Positions 36,111-49,161 of a stretch of 64,000 nt of DNA are shown here, in pieces. Source of the DNA: Hirudo medicinalis (lineage: Eukaryota > Annelida > Clitellata > Hirudinida > Hirudinidae); the NCBI GenBank assembly GCA_011800805.1, contig MPNW01000064.1, forward strand, positions 470,546 to 534,545, given 5' to 3'. Every line of letters begins with the position of its first letter. The stretch's first letter is position 1. The position numbers were made by a program, and so were the translations under genes. Below the pieces are notes generated by a model. It did no database searches and was not told the origin of the DNA. It saw only the letters and a list, made by a program, of their open reading frames with translations.

Positions 36111-38720
36111 CCCACAAATTCTTTTGGAATTCCACTGGAATTCTTTCCAGCTGAGATGTCTCAGCACATTTCACCGTCGGAAGCTACCGTCGGAAGACCT
36201 AGAGGAGAATAAGAATTATGTCCCAGCGAGCATTATGCATGCTGCCAAACTAAATTCTCCTGCTCCAAAAGTATATTTCAAAAGACCGCCTGCTCCTTTT
36301 TGGAACGAAACTGGCAATTAAAGAAAGAAACCTGAAAAGGAACATCTTCAGGAGGAACAGAACCGAGGAATCCTTCGAAAACTACAAGAGGGCGAAGGGA
36401 CGTGCCCAATGGGTAGTCAAGAATGCCAAGAAGGAATGCTGGCAAAGTTTTTGCTCCAGGCTCAACAGGAATACTGACCTTGGCACACTCTGGAAAACCA
36501 TCAAGAGCTTGAACACTCTCAGTTCCCAGATTCCTCCCATTGCTTCGGAATCCGAAATTCCTCTGGACAATCTAGGCAAAGTCGAGACTCTTACTGACAC
36601 CTTTGCTCTAGCCAGCAGCAATGCAAACTTGCTCCCGCACTTCGCACAAATCAAACATTCTTTTACCTTAACGTCCGAAATCTTTCAGCCTGACCTCTAA
36701 GAGTCGGAACCCGGTAAGTATTACTGAGATTCACGATGCACTCCTGAAGTGCGGAAACTCCTCCCAAGGACCTGATGGAATACATTACAATATACTTCGA
36801 AAACTTCTTTATTCGAGCCTTAAGGAGTCCTTTCGCTTCTCAACCAATTCTGGTTATCAGGAAGGCTACCATCGTCTTGGAAGAGGGCAACCGTTATTCC
36901 CATTTCTAAAAAAGGCAAACCCTCTTCTGCGCCCTCCTCTTATGGACCTATATCCCTGACCTCCACCCTCTGCAAACTCCCTGAGAGAGTGGTCGCTGGC
37001 AGACTCAGATGGTTTCTGGAGAGAAGAAATCTCCTAAATGCTTCTCAAGCTGGATTTAGGAAAGGTAGAGAATGCGCTGACCAGATCGTCAGATTAGTGC
37101 AAGATGTTGCGGCTTCTTCCACCCAGAAGAAGATGACTTTGGGAGTGTTCCTTGACCTAGAAAGGACCTTCGACATGGTCTGGAGAGAAGGAATTGTCAA
37201 CCAGCTCTTCCAAATGGGCATCAAGGACAGAATGCTTCACTGGATACACGATTTCATCCAGGACCGCACCATTCAGGTGAAAGTCGGGACAGCCTTTTCC
37301 CGACCTTATCACTTGGAAAACGGCACACCTCAAGGCAGCGTTCTGAGTCCACTTCTCTTCGTTATCACGATGAACGGGATGGCAAGACCAATAAAGGGAG
37401 TCCAGCTGTAGATGTATGCAGACAACATCGCTAAGTTCTTATTTGCCAATGATTTTAAATTATCCACTAGTAAGCAAGCAGTTCTTTTCCGTACAAATGT
37501 ACAGGAACAGAATGGACGCCAACGTCAAGCTAAGTATCGGCAACGAGCTCCTCTCGCTTTCCAATATTGCTACCTTCTTGGGCATCGTCTTAGACGAGAG
37601 ACTAACTTGGAGCAAAGATGCTTAAAGCGTCTTAATGCCTTGAGAGCTATTTCTGGAAGCTCATGGGGAGCGAGTAAGTCGAGCCTACTGCAAGTATATC
37701 TAGCCACCATCCGATCTGTAATGGACTATTGGAGCGAAGCAGTTGATCTGGGAAACGAACGAATCAAGAGCTTCTACGAGAAGATCCAGGCGCAGGCTCT
37801 TGCAATCTGCTGCGGCAGCATGCGTGGAATCAGCACTGCATCACTACAGATCCTCCACACGATCTTCGCCGACAGAAGCTCATGGCGTATCATGCACTCC
37901 GAATTGCAAATAATAACGAAGCAAGAAGTTGTTATTTTCTTTTAGATATGACTAAAAACAAAACACAAGCTAGGCTCCATTTAATGATGAAGAAGAAAAA
38001 GCAGCTCATGCCTTTAGAAACGAAGCGCTCATTCCGAGAAACTTTGTCGAAGATTTTCAGAAAAGAGCAAACAGGGAAAGGCTGGACGAAATAGCTCCCT
38101 GGAGGCTAAAGCTCCCAAAGTTTGGTAAATCGAACCTTTCCTTCGGTAATGGTAATGGTTTGATACCGAGCTTCAAATCTTTCTGTGGGATGTATATACC
38201 TATCCCCGCTTTCCCGTCTTCCGTCTTTGAGGCGTCCGTGAAACATAGGAGGTTCCCTCGTAGGAACTAGCAGCCATCGAGAGTTGCCTGTTGCACGTGA
38301 AGGAATCCTACTAGATGGAGACCCTTAACTTAGTCATTTTCACTGACTCCCTGAGTTCTCTGATGAACTTGGAAGACACTGCCTATAATAACCCCGACGT
38401 TTACAGAATTCTTTCTACTATTTTAGAGCTTCAAGAAAAAGGCAAAGATGTCACACTGGTCTGGGTATATGCCCATGTTGGAATTCCTGGAAGTGAGCAA
38501 GCGGACGCTTTGGCAAAAGCTGCTACAACCAAGGATACAAGTGACTGTTGGATTCCGGCAACAATCAAGGACATAAAGAGGATCATCGACCAAAATGTCC
38601 TGCAGCAATGGCAGACCAGATGGGAAGACAAAGAAGAGAAGCACTATAAGCTAGTGGAGAAAAGAGTGTCGGAAAAGAGCAAATTACAATGTGACTCAAG
38701 GAGGAAGGAGACTTTGATCT
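36110..38720 (+). mobile_element. Decayed non-LTR retrotransposon with RNase H (I/R1-like group)
   Basis: In order on the plus strand: an arginine-rich post-endonuclease linker (about 36310-36690); reverse transcriptase blocks VVAGRLRWFLERRNLLNASQ, AGFRKGRECADQIV, TLGVFLDLERTFDMVW and NGTPQGSVLSPLLF (36980-37400); a box corresponding to the catalytic YADD motif reading YADN at about 37415; thumb remnants (RRETNLEQRCLKRLNALRAI, 37590-37650); and an RNase H domain at 38315-38570 (NLVIFTDSLSSLMNL, VTLVWVYAHVGIPGSEQADA). The FDMVW block has E-R before F-D where AFD is normal. There is a stop just before the YADN box, several frameshifts and no endonuclease core, so it is a dead 5'-truncated copy. 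RNase H places it in the I/R1-like part of the LINE tree. Confidence 0.85.
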
Positions 38721-38755
38721 CTACATTAATAAGATACTACTACTACATCTTGCAC

Positions 38756-38838
38756 TCTGTGCTCCCGCATGGTCTAATGATTAAGTCGTCGCCTCTCACG
38801 ATGGCGGCACGGATTCGAATCGCATTGCGAGAGCACCG
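38756..38838 (+). repeat. tRNA-Glu-like sequence (pseudo-tRNA or SINE head)
   Basis: The ends GTGCTC and GAGCAC pair perfectly over 6 bp as an acceptor stem. Inside are an A-box-like TGGTCTAATGATTA and a B-box-like GGATTCGAATC. The anticodon region CCTCTCACGATGG resembles tRNA-Glu (CTC) with an inserted C, which breaks the loop. It lies directly after the LINE RNase H region. Confidence 0.5.
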
Positions 38839-39112
38839 CCCTAATCACCTAGCTATGACTTCAATAAACAAAATAAAACAAAAGCTCGCACTCTCTCTCG
38901 CTTAGTTAGCGTATACACCAACTTTTTGTCAGTTGATAAACTCGTTCGTTTTCTACTTCGTTCTCTTCTCGATTCAATACTATCTATTTGTCTATTCGTA
39001 ATTACATTACGTGTAATATTGCAAAAAGGTTTATTACGCAGGTTGCATCATTTATGCGATCAAATAATCACAAACGATTAAAATTGAGAATATGCAGAGA
39101 TTCAAATAAAAT

Positions 39113-42100
39113 TCAACTGTCTGTTAATTCGTCATTATTGTTCACATCTCTGTTCATCGCCACTTTGTTTGATGTGATTTTTGTAGAAGAGATTTCAGTT
39201 TTGCCGGAATCGCATTCTTCGATAATTGCTTTTATTTTGCCTTTTGAACGCTTTCTAGAATCTTGTTTGGCCTGATATAATTTATTGGTTTTCAGTAAGG
39301 ATGCCTCTTCGCCGACTTCAGTGCTGTCGACATTTTTGTCTAGCTTTTTGTCTCTTTCATTCGAGCTCATTTGAAAGACAAGCGATCCAATTGCAAGTTC
39401 ACCAGTGTCTCTTGCTTTTTCAAAATTTTCATCAGAGTTTTTAAATTCATCCTCACTATCACAGGAACTTACTTCGAACATGGCCGATTCCGTTAGGCTA
39501 TTCTCCCTAACACCCATTATGTGATTGTCGACTTCTAAATCTAGATAGTCATTATTCTCAGACTTGCGCAAATCTTTATGCTTCAAGCGCTTTTTCGAGC
39601 TTTGGCTTTCATCAGTAACTGCTGATGTTAAAATGTTCGAATGGTTGAGATTAAGGAGAGGATTGATATTGAAATTGAAAACATAGAATACGTCAGCGGT
39701 GTTTCTGCCACTGAAGCTGTTACTTCTTTGATTATGCAAATGGTTTTCTCCAGAGGATGATCCTTGCTGATTTTCTCCAATTCCCAGAAGAGGATCACAA
39801 CTTCTTGAAGTCTTTCTCTTCATTGACACCTCAATGCCGTATTCCTTATCAACGACAGGACTTTTGGAGTTCCTGTAAAACTCATTTTTGAAGGAATGTT
39901 TCCGATGTGTTGCTTTTCTCTCGTCATCAACATTTGGTAATTTACATCCCTTCATGAAGTTATATAAAGAACCAAAGAAACCAGAAATGGGATTGGATTT
40001 ACCAAGTGAAACATCATCGATTGTGGATTGCCTCGATGACCTGACATTGTGCTGCTGGGAAAACGAAGATAAACCGTGACTTTTAGAGATGTTGTTCATA
40101 AAATCGATGGCCTCGTGTTTTGGTGTGTTTTGCCGACAGAAATACGACTCTGATTTTTGAAGAGCTTGATTATCAAAGTGCTTTGAGCCCTGCAGTGATG
40201 ACTCAACATCTACCCTTTCGCCTCCATCATTGGAAATGTAGTCCAGCGATCCAACCGACACGTGAGTCTCTAATTTGCTAAATGTTTTTAACGGCGATTT
40301 TCTCTCGGTTTCTCTCGCCGAATATCTACGCTTAACTGGATCAAAGTTATCAGGATAATTAGTGCTCGGCATTCCAAGAAATTTCTTTCTAGCAGGTGAT
40401 CTGGGAGTAGGTGCTTTTGTGTAATTCGTAGATGGGATGTGTCTTGGAAAATTGTTCGGAGTTGCCAAGACAGATCTAGTTTCTTGGTGGAAATTTTCAT
40501 TACTTTCACCATCAATTCTTTGAGTTAATCGGAAGCTGGGAAATAACGCCGAAGTTGATAAGTTCTTGGTTGCCAGACGACGACCTCTGTTGTTTGGTTC
40601 TTCGCCCGCCACAAAATATGTCACCATTTCGCCTCGTCCCTGGATTTTTTGAGAATTTATTAGGTGCGCTTAATGAGGTTTCAGGAATTTGTCTTACCTT
40701 TAAAGACGTCACACCTCTCAATTCCAGCCGGTATCCTCCTAATTTATCAAGGATTTCCCGGCAATCTGAACTGCAGTGGATTTTCATAGCTGTAAGCAAT
40801 TTTAGGTTTTTATGACATTAGATATTCATATAAATGCAAACAAAATTCACCTTCGCCTGTTGTTTCGAGTCGAGATGCGGTGTTCACGGTGTCTCCAAAG
40901 AGGCAGTACCTGGGCATCTTCCTCCCAACCACTCCCGCTACCACAGGGCCTTAATTTAATAAATTTAACGTTTATCTTTCGTTCCGACTTTATAATTAAG
41001 AAAACATTTTCCAAAAACATTTCAAAGATATTTTAGCTGACTGTTTCATTGCGATTTGAAAATTTGAAATAAAATAGAATGCCCTGGTGTCTTTTGGTAT
41101 TTGAGTTTATTAACAATTCCGAACAAGAACAATCTTATTATAAACTTATAACAAACACATCTTGTTAAAAATATTACAATCGGATTGTATTCGGCAACTA
41201 TGGGGATAAAATAGCAATGACCTAGCAGCTACATAACACAAGCTATTAGCACAAAGAATTGATGACTTGTGCTTTAGGTACAGGATCTGTGCTTTGATAC
41301 CATCACAGTGGCGTTTGTATTCGTTGGTTGAAATCAGATACTGGTCCATAGCTACTTAATTTGGCTCGACCTCATCACAGTTTTCAGTGTTCTCCATTTT
41401 GATTATGTCTCGATTTCCTTCTGCATGTGATTGTTTGGCAGAAATTATGTATGTCAAATATGTTTGGCCACTTCAGAGAATATTGGATCCATGCTGATCA
41501 AGATTCCTTTTCTGCTGCAGTTATAGATAAGAACTTGGCAAATACGATCTGCTGTTTGCATAATCAACTCTCGAGTTTCAATTGTGGTCGTGCCACAAAT
41601 CAAACTTAATTTTGATGGAGTTGAAAAAGTCTTAAATATTATTATTTTCAGCTTTAATTTTTGTAACAGCTTCTTTATAATTGACCATATGGAATACATT
41701 TACATTTTACTGGCATAATATAATGAAGGGTTAGCGTTAGGTGGTTCTCAAACTTTCAATTCTCAACAATTTTGATCAAATAATTATAACAAGAACGCAA
41801 ATGAGCTTACACATAATTTAAAACAATTCTACACCGATTCTCTATTTATTTTGATAATTTCATTTAAAAATATTACTTCATTGTTGTATTTGGTTTCTAA
41901 TGCTTTAAGTTGAGTGCATAAGTTATTCAATAATCGCAATACCTATTCAAAATTACCTGAGTGGATTCCAATTCGAAGTTTCAAACTTTGACCAGGTTTG
42001 TGTCTGATCTGAAAGCTTGTTATGGCATCCAAGAGACAGAGGGACATGGAAGCAATCTCTCCAGCATGTCTGTCAGCGTTTCTTATGGGAAGACCGCTGA

Positions 42101-45100
42101 CAACCATATAAGCATCTCCGATTGTCTCCACTTTGTAAACGTCGTAGTTACCGATGATGGAATCGAAAAGCGTGTACAAATCATTCAGCATGTCCACAAT
42201 CTGCAGGAATAAACTTTGTCTATATACTGTATATAGCCACTCGATATTTTTCAGATTCGTTTATGTTTGGACCGTCAATTTGAAAGTCTTTCCATGGTGA
42301 ATGTAAATTATTTGCACGGCGTTAAACTTCATAGAATGAATTAACAGCAACATTAACAATTCACACCTGCATGGGAGTACTTTGTGCAGACAGAGTGGTG
42401 AATGACACAATATCGCTGAAATAGATGGTAACACATTCGTACTGCTCAGGAATGACTACACTGCCCTTAATCAGCTGCTCAGCTACAGATCTGTTTTTAA
42501 TAGAAGCACCATTACGCCGTTCTACTATTATCATAATCATCAATATTCTGAACCCACACTGGCAGCATGGAAAGGAGAAGAGTTTCTGTCTTTTTCTTCT
42601 CTTCTGCCAATTTCCTCTTCTCTTCCGCCAACTGCATGGTCCTTTCTTCGACGAGAAATTCTAATCTTTTTGCGTACTTCTCCATGATTGCCAGCATGTT
42701 GTCGAAGATGTTAGCGCTTCTACTCATTTGAAACGATTTGATAAAAAAAAAACGATATTATACGACAAAGTAAAGTAGGTCTTCCACGCTCAAATCTAGT
42801 GCAATTAATTACATCGTTTAAATTAATTGACCTAACAAAATAAATCGATGTATCACTCAAGAATAAAAGAAAATATCGTTTTAAATTCTCACAGTCCGGC
42901 CAGCATTGGTTTCAATCGGTTCTTGATGTTCTTGAAGTCAGGTCGAATGTTTTCATCTTCATTCCAGCAGTCCACCATGCATCTGATGACAAATTCGGAA
43001 CAGGTCATAACAGAAACATCAGGTCTCAAATAGTTATCTCCGTTTGGATTCAAAATGGCGTATAAGATGTCTGAAAGTTCAAGCCGTTAATCCAATTGGC
43101 AAGAAAATCACAACAGCATATGCTTTAATTTAACACTATTCATAACAAATGCATTAAAACTAGACAAATTCACCAATATCAGAGCCAGAAACATGGCTCC
43201 AGGGTTGTTTCCTGGCAAATATTTCGTAAAGGACGAGTGCAAAAGAATATACATCCCCCTTCTGTGTTCCTCTAAACATTTTTCCACTTTTCAGAATTTC
43301 TGGGGCCTGCCATAGCATCTCTGAATTTATAATTCTTTATTTAGAGCTGGAAATATTAAATTTGCTCCCTCTTTAAAACTAACTCTGTACATATACTGCT
43401 ATAACATTGTGATTATTTTTATTTTTTATTTAATTTATTTGAAAATTATGTGTATTCAACACATATTAAAATAAATATCACAACTGACTAGAAACAGTTT
43501 TGTTATCAAGAGCCTTCATGCTGTAGAGTTCGTCTCTAAAAACATTGAGTCCAAAGTCGGATACTTGAAGGACCCACCGACTATCCACCAGACAATTGGA
43601 AGGTTTTAATCTGCCGTGGCAAATCATACTGCTGTCGTGCAGATAGATCATTCCCTGAATATTCAAACATTTTTCTTGCATTTTTTAAGAATAATTGAAA
43701 GGTAATAAAACTTAATAAAACCTTGATGAGGTCAAATACAAGTGAGGATATAAGCATGTCATCGAGGTGTATTGCCTCGTTATCCAAAATGTCCTAAGAA
43801 CGAAGTAATAACTAATAAATAACGTTATTGATTAGAGGCTTTTTTGCAGAGGAAGTTCAGTGCATGTATTTTTTAATTATTTTATTAATAAGTTATGGAC
43901 TACTTGTGAACTCATGGTCTAACTCGACTAGACTATGACTAGAAAGTGTTCCACACCGCATCATCGTTTTAATAATGTTATTTTCTTAAATTCAAATGCA
44001 AAAGTTGTCGTATTAGTTGCCCATCATTAACTATGTGATCATTCAATTGACTGAAATCCTTTGCATACCTTGAGACTTCCTCTGGAGCAATAGTGCATCA
44101 CAACCACGAAAAATGTTGGTTCAACGCAGGCACCAATGAATCTGTTGATATTGTCATTCGACAATTCTTTCATTTCATACAATTCCTCTTTCACTTCCCT
44201 AATACAAAGAAGCATATGTTATAAAATGCATGAACCAGCAATATTTTACAACTATGTTGATTGGAATTAGGACTAAGGAATTCAACCTGTTGATTTCTAC
44301 GTGCTTCCTTGGAAATATTTTTATAGCGACAGTTTGTTTTTTGTATTGAACGATCCTAAATTTAGAGTGCAAATCAGATTCATTATTCTCGGAGGATTGT
44401 GTTGTCAATATGCCAAATGGAAGTTTCTGACAAGTTAAATATTGTAACTGATCGAAGTTCAAGTTAAATAAAAGTTAAACCGTGATGTTATTATATCGTG
44501 TAATAAACACATTGTAAGAAATTACTAAAATTATTGATCTGAAATTTACCACCACTTTTTCTGTGAAATAATCACTTTCATGATCAGCGACAAACAAGTC
44601 CTTGTATTCAATTTTCCACATCAAGCTTGCTAATTTTTGTTCATAAATGTAATGTCTGTGAAAGATAAACATTAGGTTCAAATATAGCACTTTTAAAAAC
44701 CAATTTCATAAATAAGACCTGCAAGCAAAGATAACCGCAATCGTGATACAAGTGGCAGCGATGCAGACAATGGCTACCAACCAATCTGAAGTTACAAATG
44801 TTACGGGAAAAATGAAAAATTTTCAGTACGACTTTGACGGAAAACCTACATGACTGAATTTGACATTTGTTTCCGTCGAATCCACACTCAGGCTCACTTA
44901 ATGGAACTCTTCCACCAACCCATGGCATATCAGCCACAGGCGTAAACGACTTTTTTAAGTAAATTAAATTTGTTAATAATTAAAATTCAATTTTTCATTT
45001 CATGTTAATAGTTATACATCTTCCACAATTATCAAAATAAATGCTAACAATTACATTCTAAATGCTTAACTTACATTCAAGCATGTAAGAATGTGAGTTA

Positions 45101-48100
45101 CACCACTCACCGGGAGCATAACTTCGTGTGTTAAGAAGTGCCCCACTATTTGAACCTTGTAACTCGGATCGTCATCATCACCATCGCCTGAATAATTTTC
45201 TCTATCGTCTCTTATGTAGTCCTCGTCATTTCCATTCGGCAGAACAGCAAGGAGAGTGTAGTTTGCCTCAGCATTTCCATGAGCATCTATGAACATTGTA
45301 TTTCCTTGAATGCCTTTGAATAGTTAACGTATAATTTAGTCATTAACTTCAAAATTATAAAATTACGCAACGAATACTTTTGTAGGTCCTCTTCGTTATC
45401 TTCGATACCACCAGAGTCCCGTTCCTAGGATCAAGTCCTTCTTCACCAACCTCTTTAAGAGCTCTGGCATAAAGGCTGACAGCATCATATAAATATGCCG
45501 CAAATATTGGAACCTGGACGATTTAGTATTTGCAATAATCAAACCATTAAACTTTAGTTCAAATCAGTGAAATCATGCCCCAAGTTCCCCGAAATTAATC
45601 CCTGGTTGAAATTATTAATAAATAATAAACAAAATATAACAATCAAGTGCCCAAATTCAACTTCAATAGTGAGTTGAATGAGAATCGACCTTGATATTAA
45701 GATCAGGGTAGAGTGGGCGAGGAAAGTTGTAGGGACTGTTGTATGAGATTACTTTTGAATTGTAAAGAAAACTTTTGTAATTGGGGTTGCTGGGTGTACT
45801 TGGGAGAAGGATTAGAAGATATTTGATGATTGGGACCGTCATCTGACCTTCCTCTCTGTCATGTAAGCCTGTAATATTTAATATTAGTGATATTGAAATT
45901 TTTTTTATGAAAGTTCATCTCGATAAACAAAAGAAAAAACCAATAAATGTGCACTCTTTTACGCAAAACTTCGTGTGAAACAATTGAAAGATCGAATGAT
46001 AGATCGTTATTTTTATAATAAGAAACCATTTTTTAAATAAATCAATTGAAAATCGAAAACATAATTAACTAAAAAATATGAAAACAATACGATCATCATG
46101 GGTTTCGTTAGTTTTAATGGTTTAAAGCATTGAAATTTAGTGAATTTGTTTTGGTTATGAAATGAAGCGATCTTAAAGAAGTAGGTTGAATCCACGTAAA
46201 ATTAAACGTTGCGAGGAAAGTCAAAAAATTTAACTTTACATCAAAATCTAAATTTATAAATCAAATGACGATCTGCGTGATTTTCTCTCCTTTCGTTTTG
46301 ATGGGGAGGGAGGGCAGTCCAATCTTAACTTCTGTAAAAGCAGGCTCAAAACCTTTGGCGGAAAAACTATGATACTAATGTTTGCAAATAATTTTCTGAA
46401 GCATAACAACGAAAGCTAAAAAGTGTAGTATTTTTGAAAAGGTGAGAAATAAGCGTCTTAAAGTTAGTATAAAATTTGAAGTAATTGGAGTAGCAATTCA
46501 TAATATTGGGAAAATATTAATCAAAATTAACTTGAAATTAGCCAATTGAAAGTTAATCATGCGTGAAATTAACCCAATGATCAAGTGGAATTGAAAAAGT
46601 CACGAGAATATCAGTTTAAAATTGTAAAATGAAGAGTTTTAACTATTCACCACCGGCAAAGGAACGTGATTTTTTGAAGGCAAAAAAGAGACTGACGACA
46701 GGAATGATAAAAAAAAACGGGAGCCGCAGAATTGCAATTTTGATAAAATTAGTTGAAGCTAAATAAACTGAGTCTTGAAATTCAGATAATTATAACTGTT
46801 TTCGACAGTTAAATCGGGGCACACGGTCTCGTTCCTGCATTCGAGATCGACGACGAAGATTGTTCAAACGAACTAGTGCTGCCGTCAGTTCCAAAAGAGC
46901 ATGTATTCATTCCCGAAACTACATTATTAATTATATATACTATATTATTAATTAATATCGATAGTTACATGTCAAAAATGAATATTTTGACTTAGAATTT
47001 GAAGTAACCGTAGTCTTAACCATAATGTCAGGAAAGAATAAAATAAATAATTCCATATTGAAATGCAAGCAGAATTAAACCAAAGTTTTTAAATATCAAA
47101 TTATTTTCAAGGTCAGAAGCAGTTGAATTATGGTCTAAAGTATAACACATCTCTTTGTGACTTTATTTCATATGGAGATTCTAGAGGAGGCACAAACCAG
47201 AGACTTTAAAATTAAGAAAAAAAGAATTGGATTGCCCAGCGGGTAACTTGTTTCTATTTCGATGAAATAATATAAACATGATAGCTATTTTAAACTCCAA
47301 AAGTCTAAACAATGCTTATATTTTGACATGGCATCAGCTGTACAATGCAAGGACATTTGTAGAGTAACATTACAAGAGCGTTCCATTACGGCGCTAAAAG
47401 TATCAATAGAATTGAACTTCAACAATAAGCCAAAAGGTCATGTAGCTTATTTAAAAGCAAGAGTTTAACAAAACAGATGAAGTGCTCACTAAATGTGTTC
47501 ATTTGCGAAAAGCTTGTCTAATTGAAAGAATATCAATTGCTACATTGGTTTCAAATGTTGATAGCGCAACGTACTAGCTCTGAAGAATTTCTTGCTCTGT
47601 TCGGGGTCATACGGCTCTTCTATGACCGCTATGACAACGTATTCTCCTGTGTCCAGTCCCTTCTTGTGCATCTCGTTTACGAAGTGTACCACTATGTCGT
47701 AATCCCCGAGCACCACATAAACTATTAATTTCAAAAATGGAATTATTCAAACAATTGAAAGCTTATTATGTTAAATAATAATATTTTCACGATAGCATAA
47801 AAGCATCAGTCTAACTTCTTGTATTTTCATAAGTGTGGTCCAGAATGTTCGACATTTCTTTCATTGGGAAATCTGCCGATGCCTTGATTATTGCATCTGG
47901 GTTCATTCTATTTCAAAGGACAGCAAAATGAAAATGGTTTAGTATCAAATATCGTCTATTCGATCTTTAAACGCTATAAAACACGTCATACCTAATATTA
48001 TGAACTTCAGAAAGTTGTCTTAAAGTTGAGGCTGCTTCAATCCATATCGGATTATCTTCCACTAATGCTTGGAAAATTGTCCACTTAAAATGTTTCATGA

Positions 48101-49161
48101 TGGAAATCAAAGATTTGGACACTTTCGAAGTTGAAGGGATAGTCCGCACAAAGGTTGGATATAGCCCGTCCTTATTAGACACGGTCGACTCTCGGCATCT
48201 CTAACAAATTTAATATTCACATACTTTTACTTTTACTAACAATTCTTAGATTTCTAAATCCATAACCAAATGTATTTATGCATCATATTATATTAAAGCT
48301 TTCCCTTCAAAGTTTCAAAAATAAAAATATTTCCTTACAAAGGAAAACATTGGAACGTTCCATGCACCAGCTAATCTAGCCTCGACAGCACATAACCCTT
48401 CCGGTCCCATGAAGGCCAGGCAGCCCTTGTTGTACAGCTCCGTCATTCCTCTCAAGGATTCTTCAGTATTTGCCTTGTTGTCATGCATGATGAAATCCAG
48501 TTGGTAGCGAGAATCATCGAGTACGTTTTTATTCATATCCCTTATGCATTGAAAAATATTGTCCTTTCAACAGGAAAATTAGTTAAATATATTAATGTGA
48601 CAGTCAATCAACCCACCTTAATGCTATCTCAAACGACCCAAGAAAACTTCTACTTGTTTCGCTGACACGTCTTTGAACTCCATGAATTGTTGGCAAGAAG
48701 CCAATGGTTATTATCTCTTTTTTAGACTTTGCTTCCAATGAAGTGTTGCCTTCGTCACGATTTTTCATCTCCTTTTTCTGTTGTTCAATGTATGTGGATG
48801 TTGTGACTGAAGTGGAATTGAACAAGAGGTCTGCGAATCTGTTGTTCTGACTACGGGCAATATGCTTAAAGATCTTGTCGTTTGTCTGCGTTACAGGTGG
48901 CATGAGGGAAGATTTCAAGTCCTGTTTTAATCCGAAGTTTTGAATGCTTGAATTATGGTCCTCCTCGTGAAGGTTCCAAATGATGGGTGGTGATGAATTC
49001 GTCAAAAGACCTTTTCTGACTGAGGTAGGAAAGATAGTGATGTTGATGCCCTCACGAGTTGCAGAATCAGATGATGAGCTGGAAAGGTGATTGACGATGA
49101 TTGCGTAGAAAACGATGCAAAAGTGGTGCCCCGTGATTACGTTCCTTCGTTTCTCGATCAT
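39113..49161 (-). CDS. Receptor (membrane) guanylyl cyclase with a long C-terminal tail
   Basis: Twenty-three exons on the minus strand, about 1701 aa: 49161-48617, 48540-48339, 48200-47992, 47907-47816, 47721-47575, 45868-45690, 45513-45378, 45313-45075, 44949-44850, 44785-44719, 44655-44550, 44426-44287, 44198-44069, 43793-43722, 43654-43489, 43320-43174, 43070-42893, 42722-42558, 42490-42367, 42200-41957, 40949-40851, 40789-40698, 40639-39113. Order: signal peptide-like start, ligand-binding ANF-receptor-like ectodomain, one transmembrane helix (about 617-638, [20 protein letters not shown]), kinase-homology domain with [18 protein letters not shown] (no HRD Asp, so a pseudokinase) and SDFGL, a coiled coil ([14 protein letters not shown]), then the cyclase: [45 protein letters not shown] and [16 protein letters not shown]. 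The Glu of KVETIGD and the Cys of YCLFGD specify GTP, so it should make cGMP. The last exon adds about 500 aa of Ser-rich sequence. The exon 8 donor could instead be at 45110. Confidence 0.92.
41290..41700 (-). pseudogene. Possible PSMG3-like fragment inside a cyclase intron
   Basis: In the 1-kb intron between cyclase exons 20 and 21, a minus-strand frame reads [20 protein letters not shown], then [20 protein letters not shown], before a stop. The spacing of ICG..T, the hydrophobic strand and KGxLISMDP recalls proteasome assembly chaperone 3, a small beta-rich protein. Upstream and downstream continuations are in other frames, so if real it is a broken, perhaps retrocopied, gene. Similarity is judged by eye only. 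Confidence 0.25.

Noticed and set aside
38756..38838. Functional tRNA gene
   Set aside because: The acceptor stem pairs but the anticodon stem-loop is disturbed by an inserted base and the T arm is imperfect; called pseudo-tRNA or SINE head.
39888..40079. Plus-strand open frame within the cyclase tail
   Set aside because: It is the antisense shadow of the real minus-strand last exon.
45897..47574. A further exon in the 1.7-kb cyclase intron
   Set aside because: Exon 5 and exon 6 join directly in phase and the protein reads through as expected for the family; nothing in the intron resembles ectodomain sequence.
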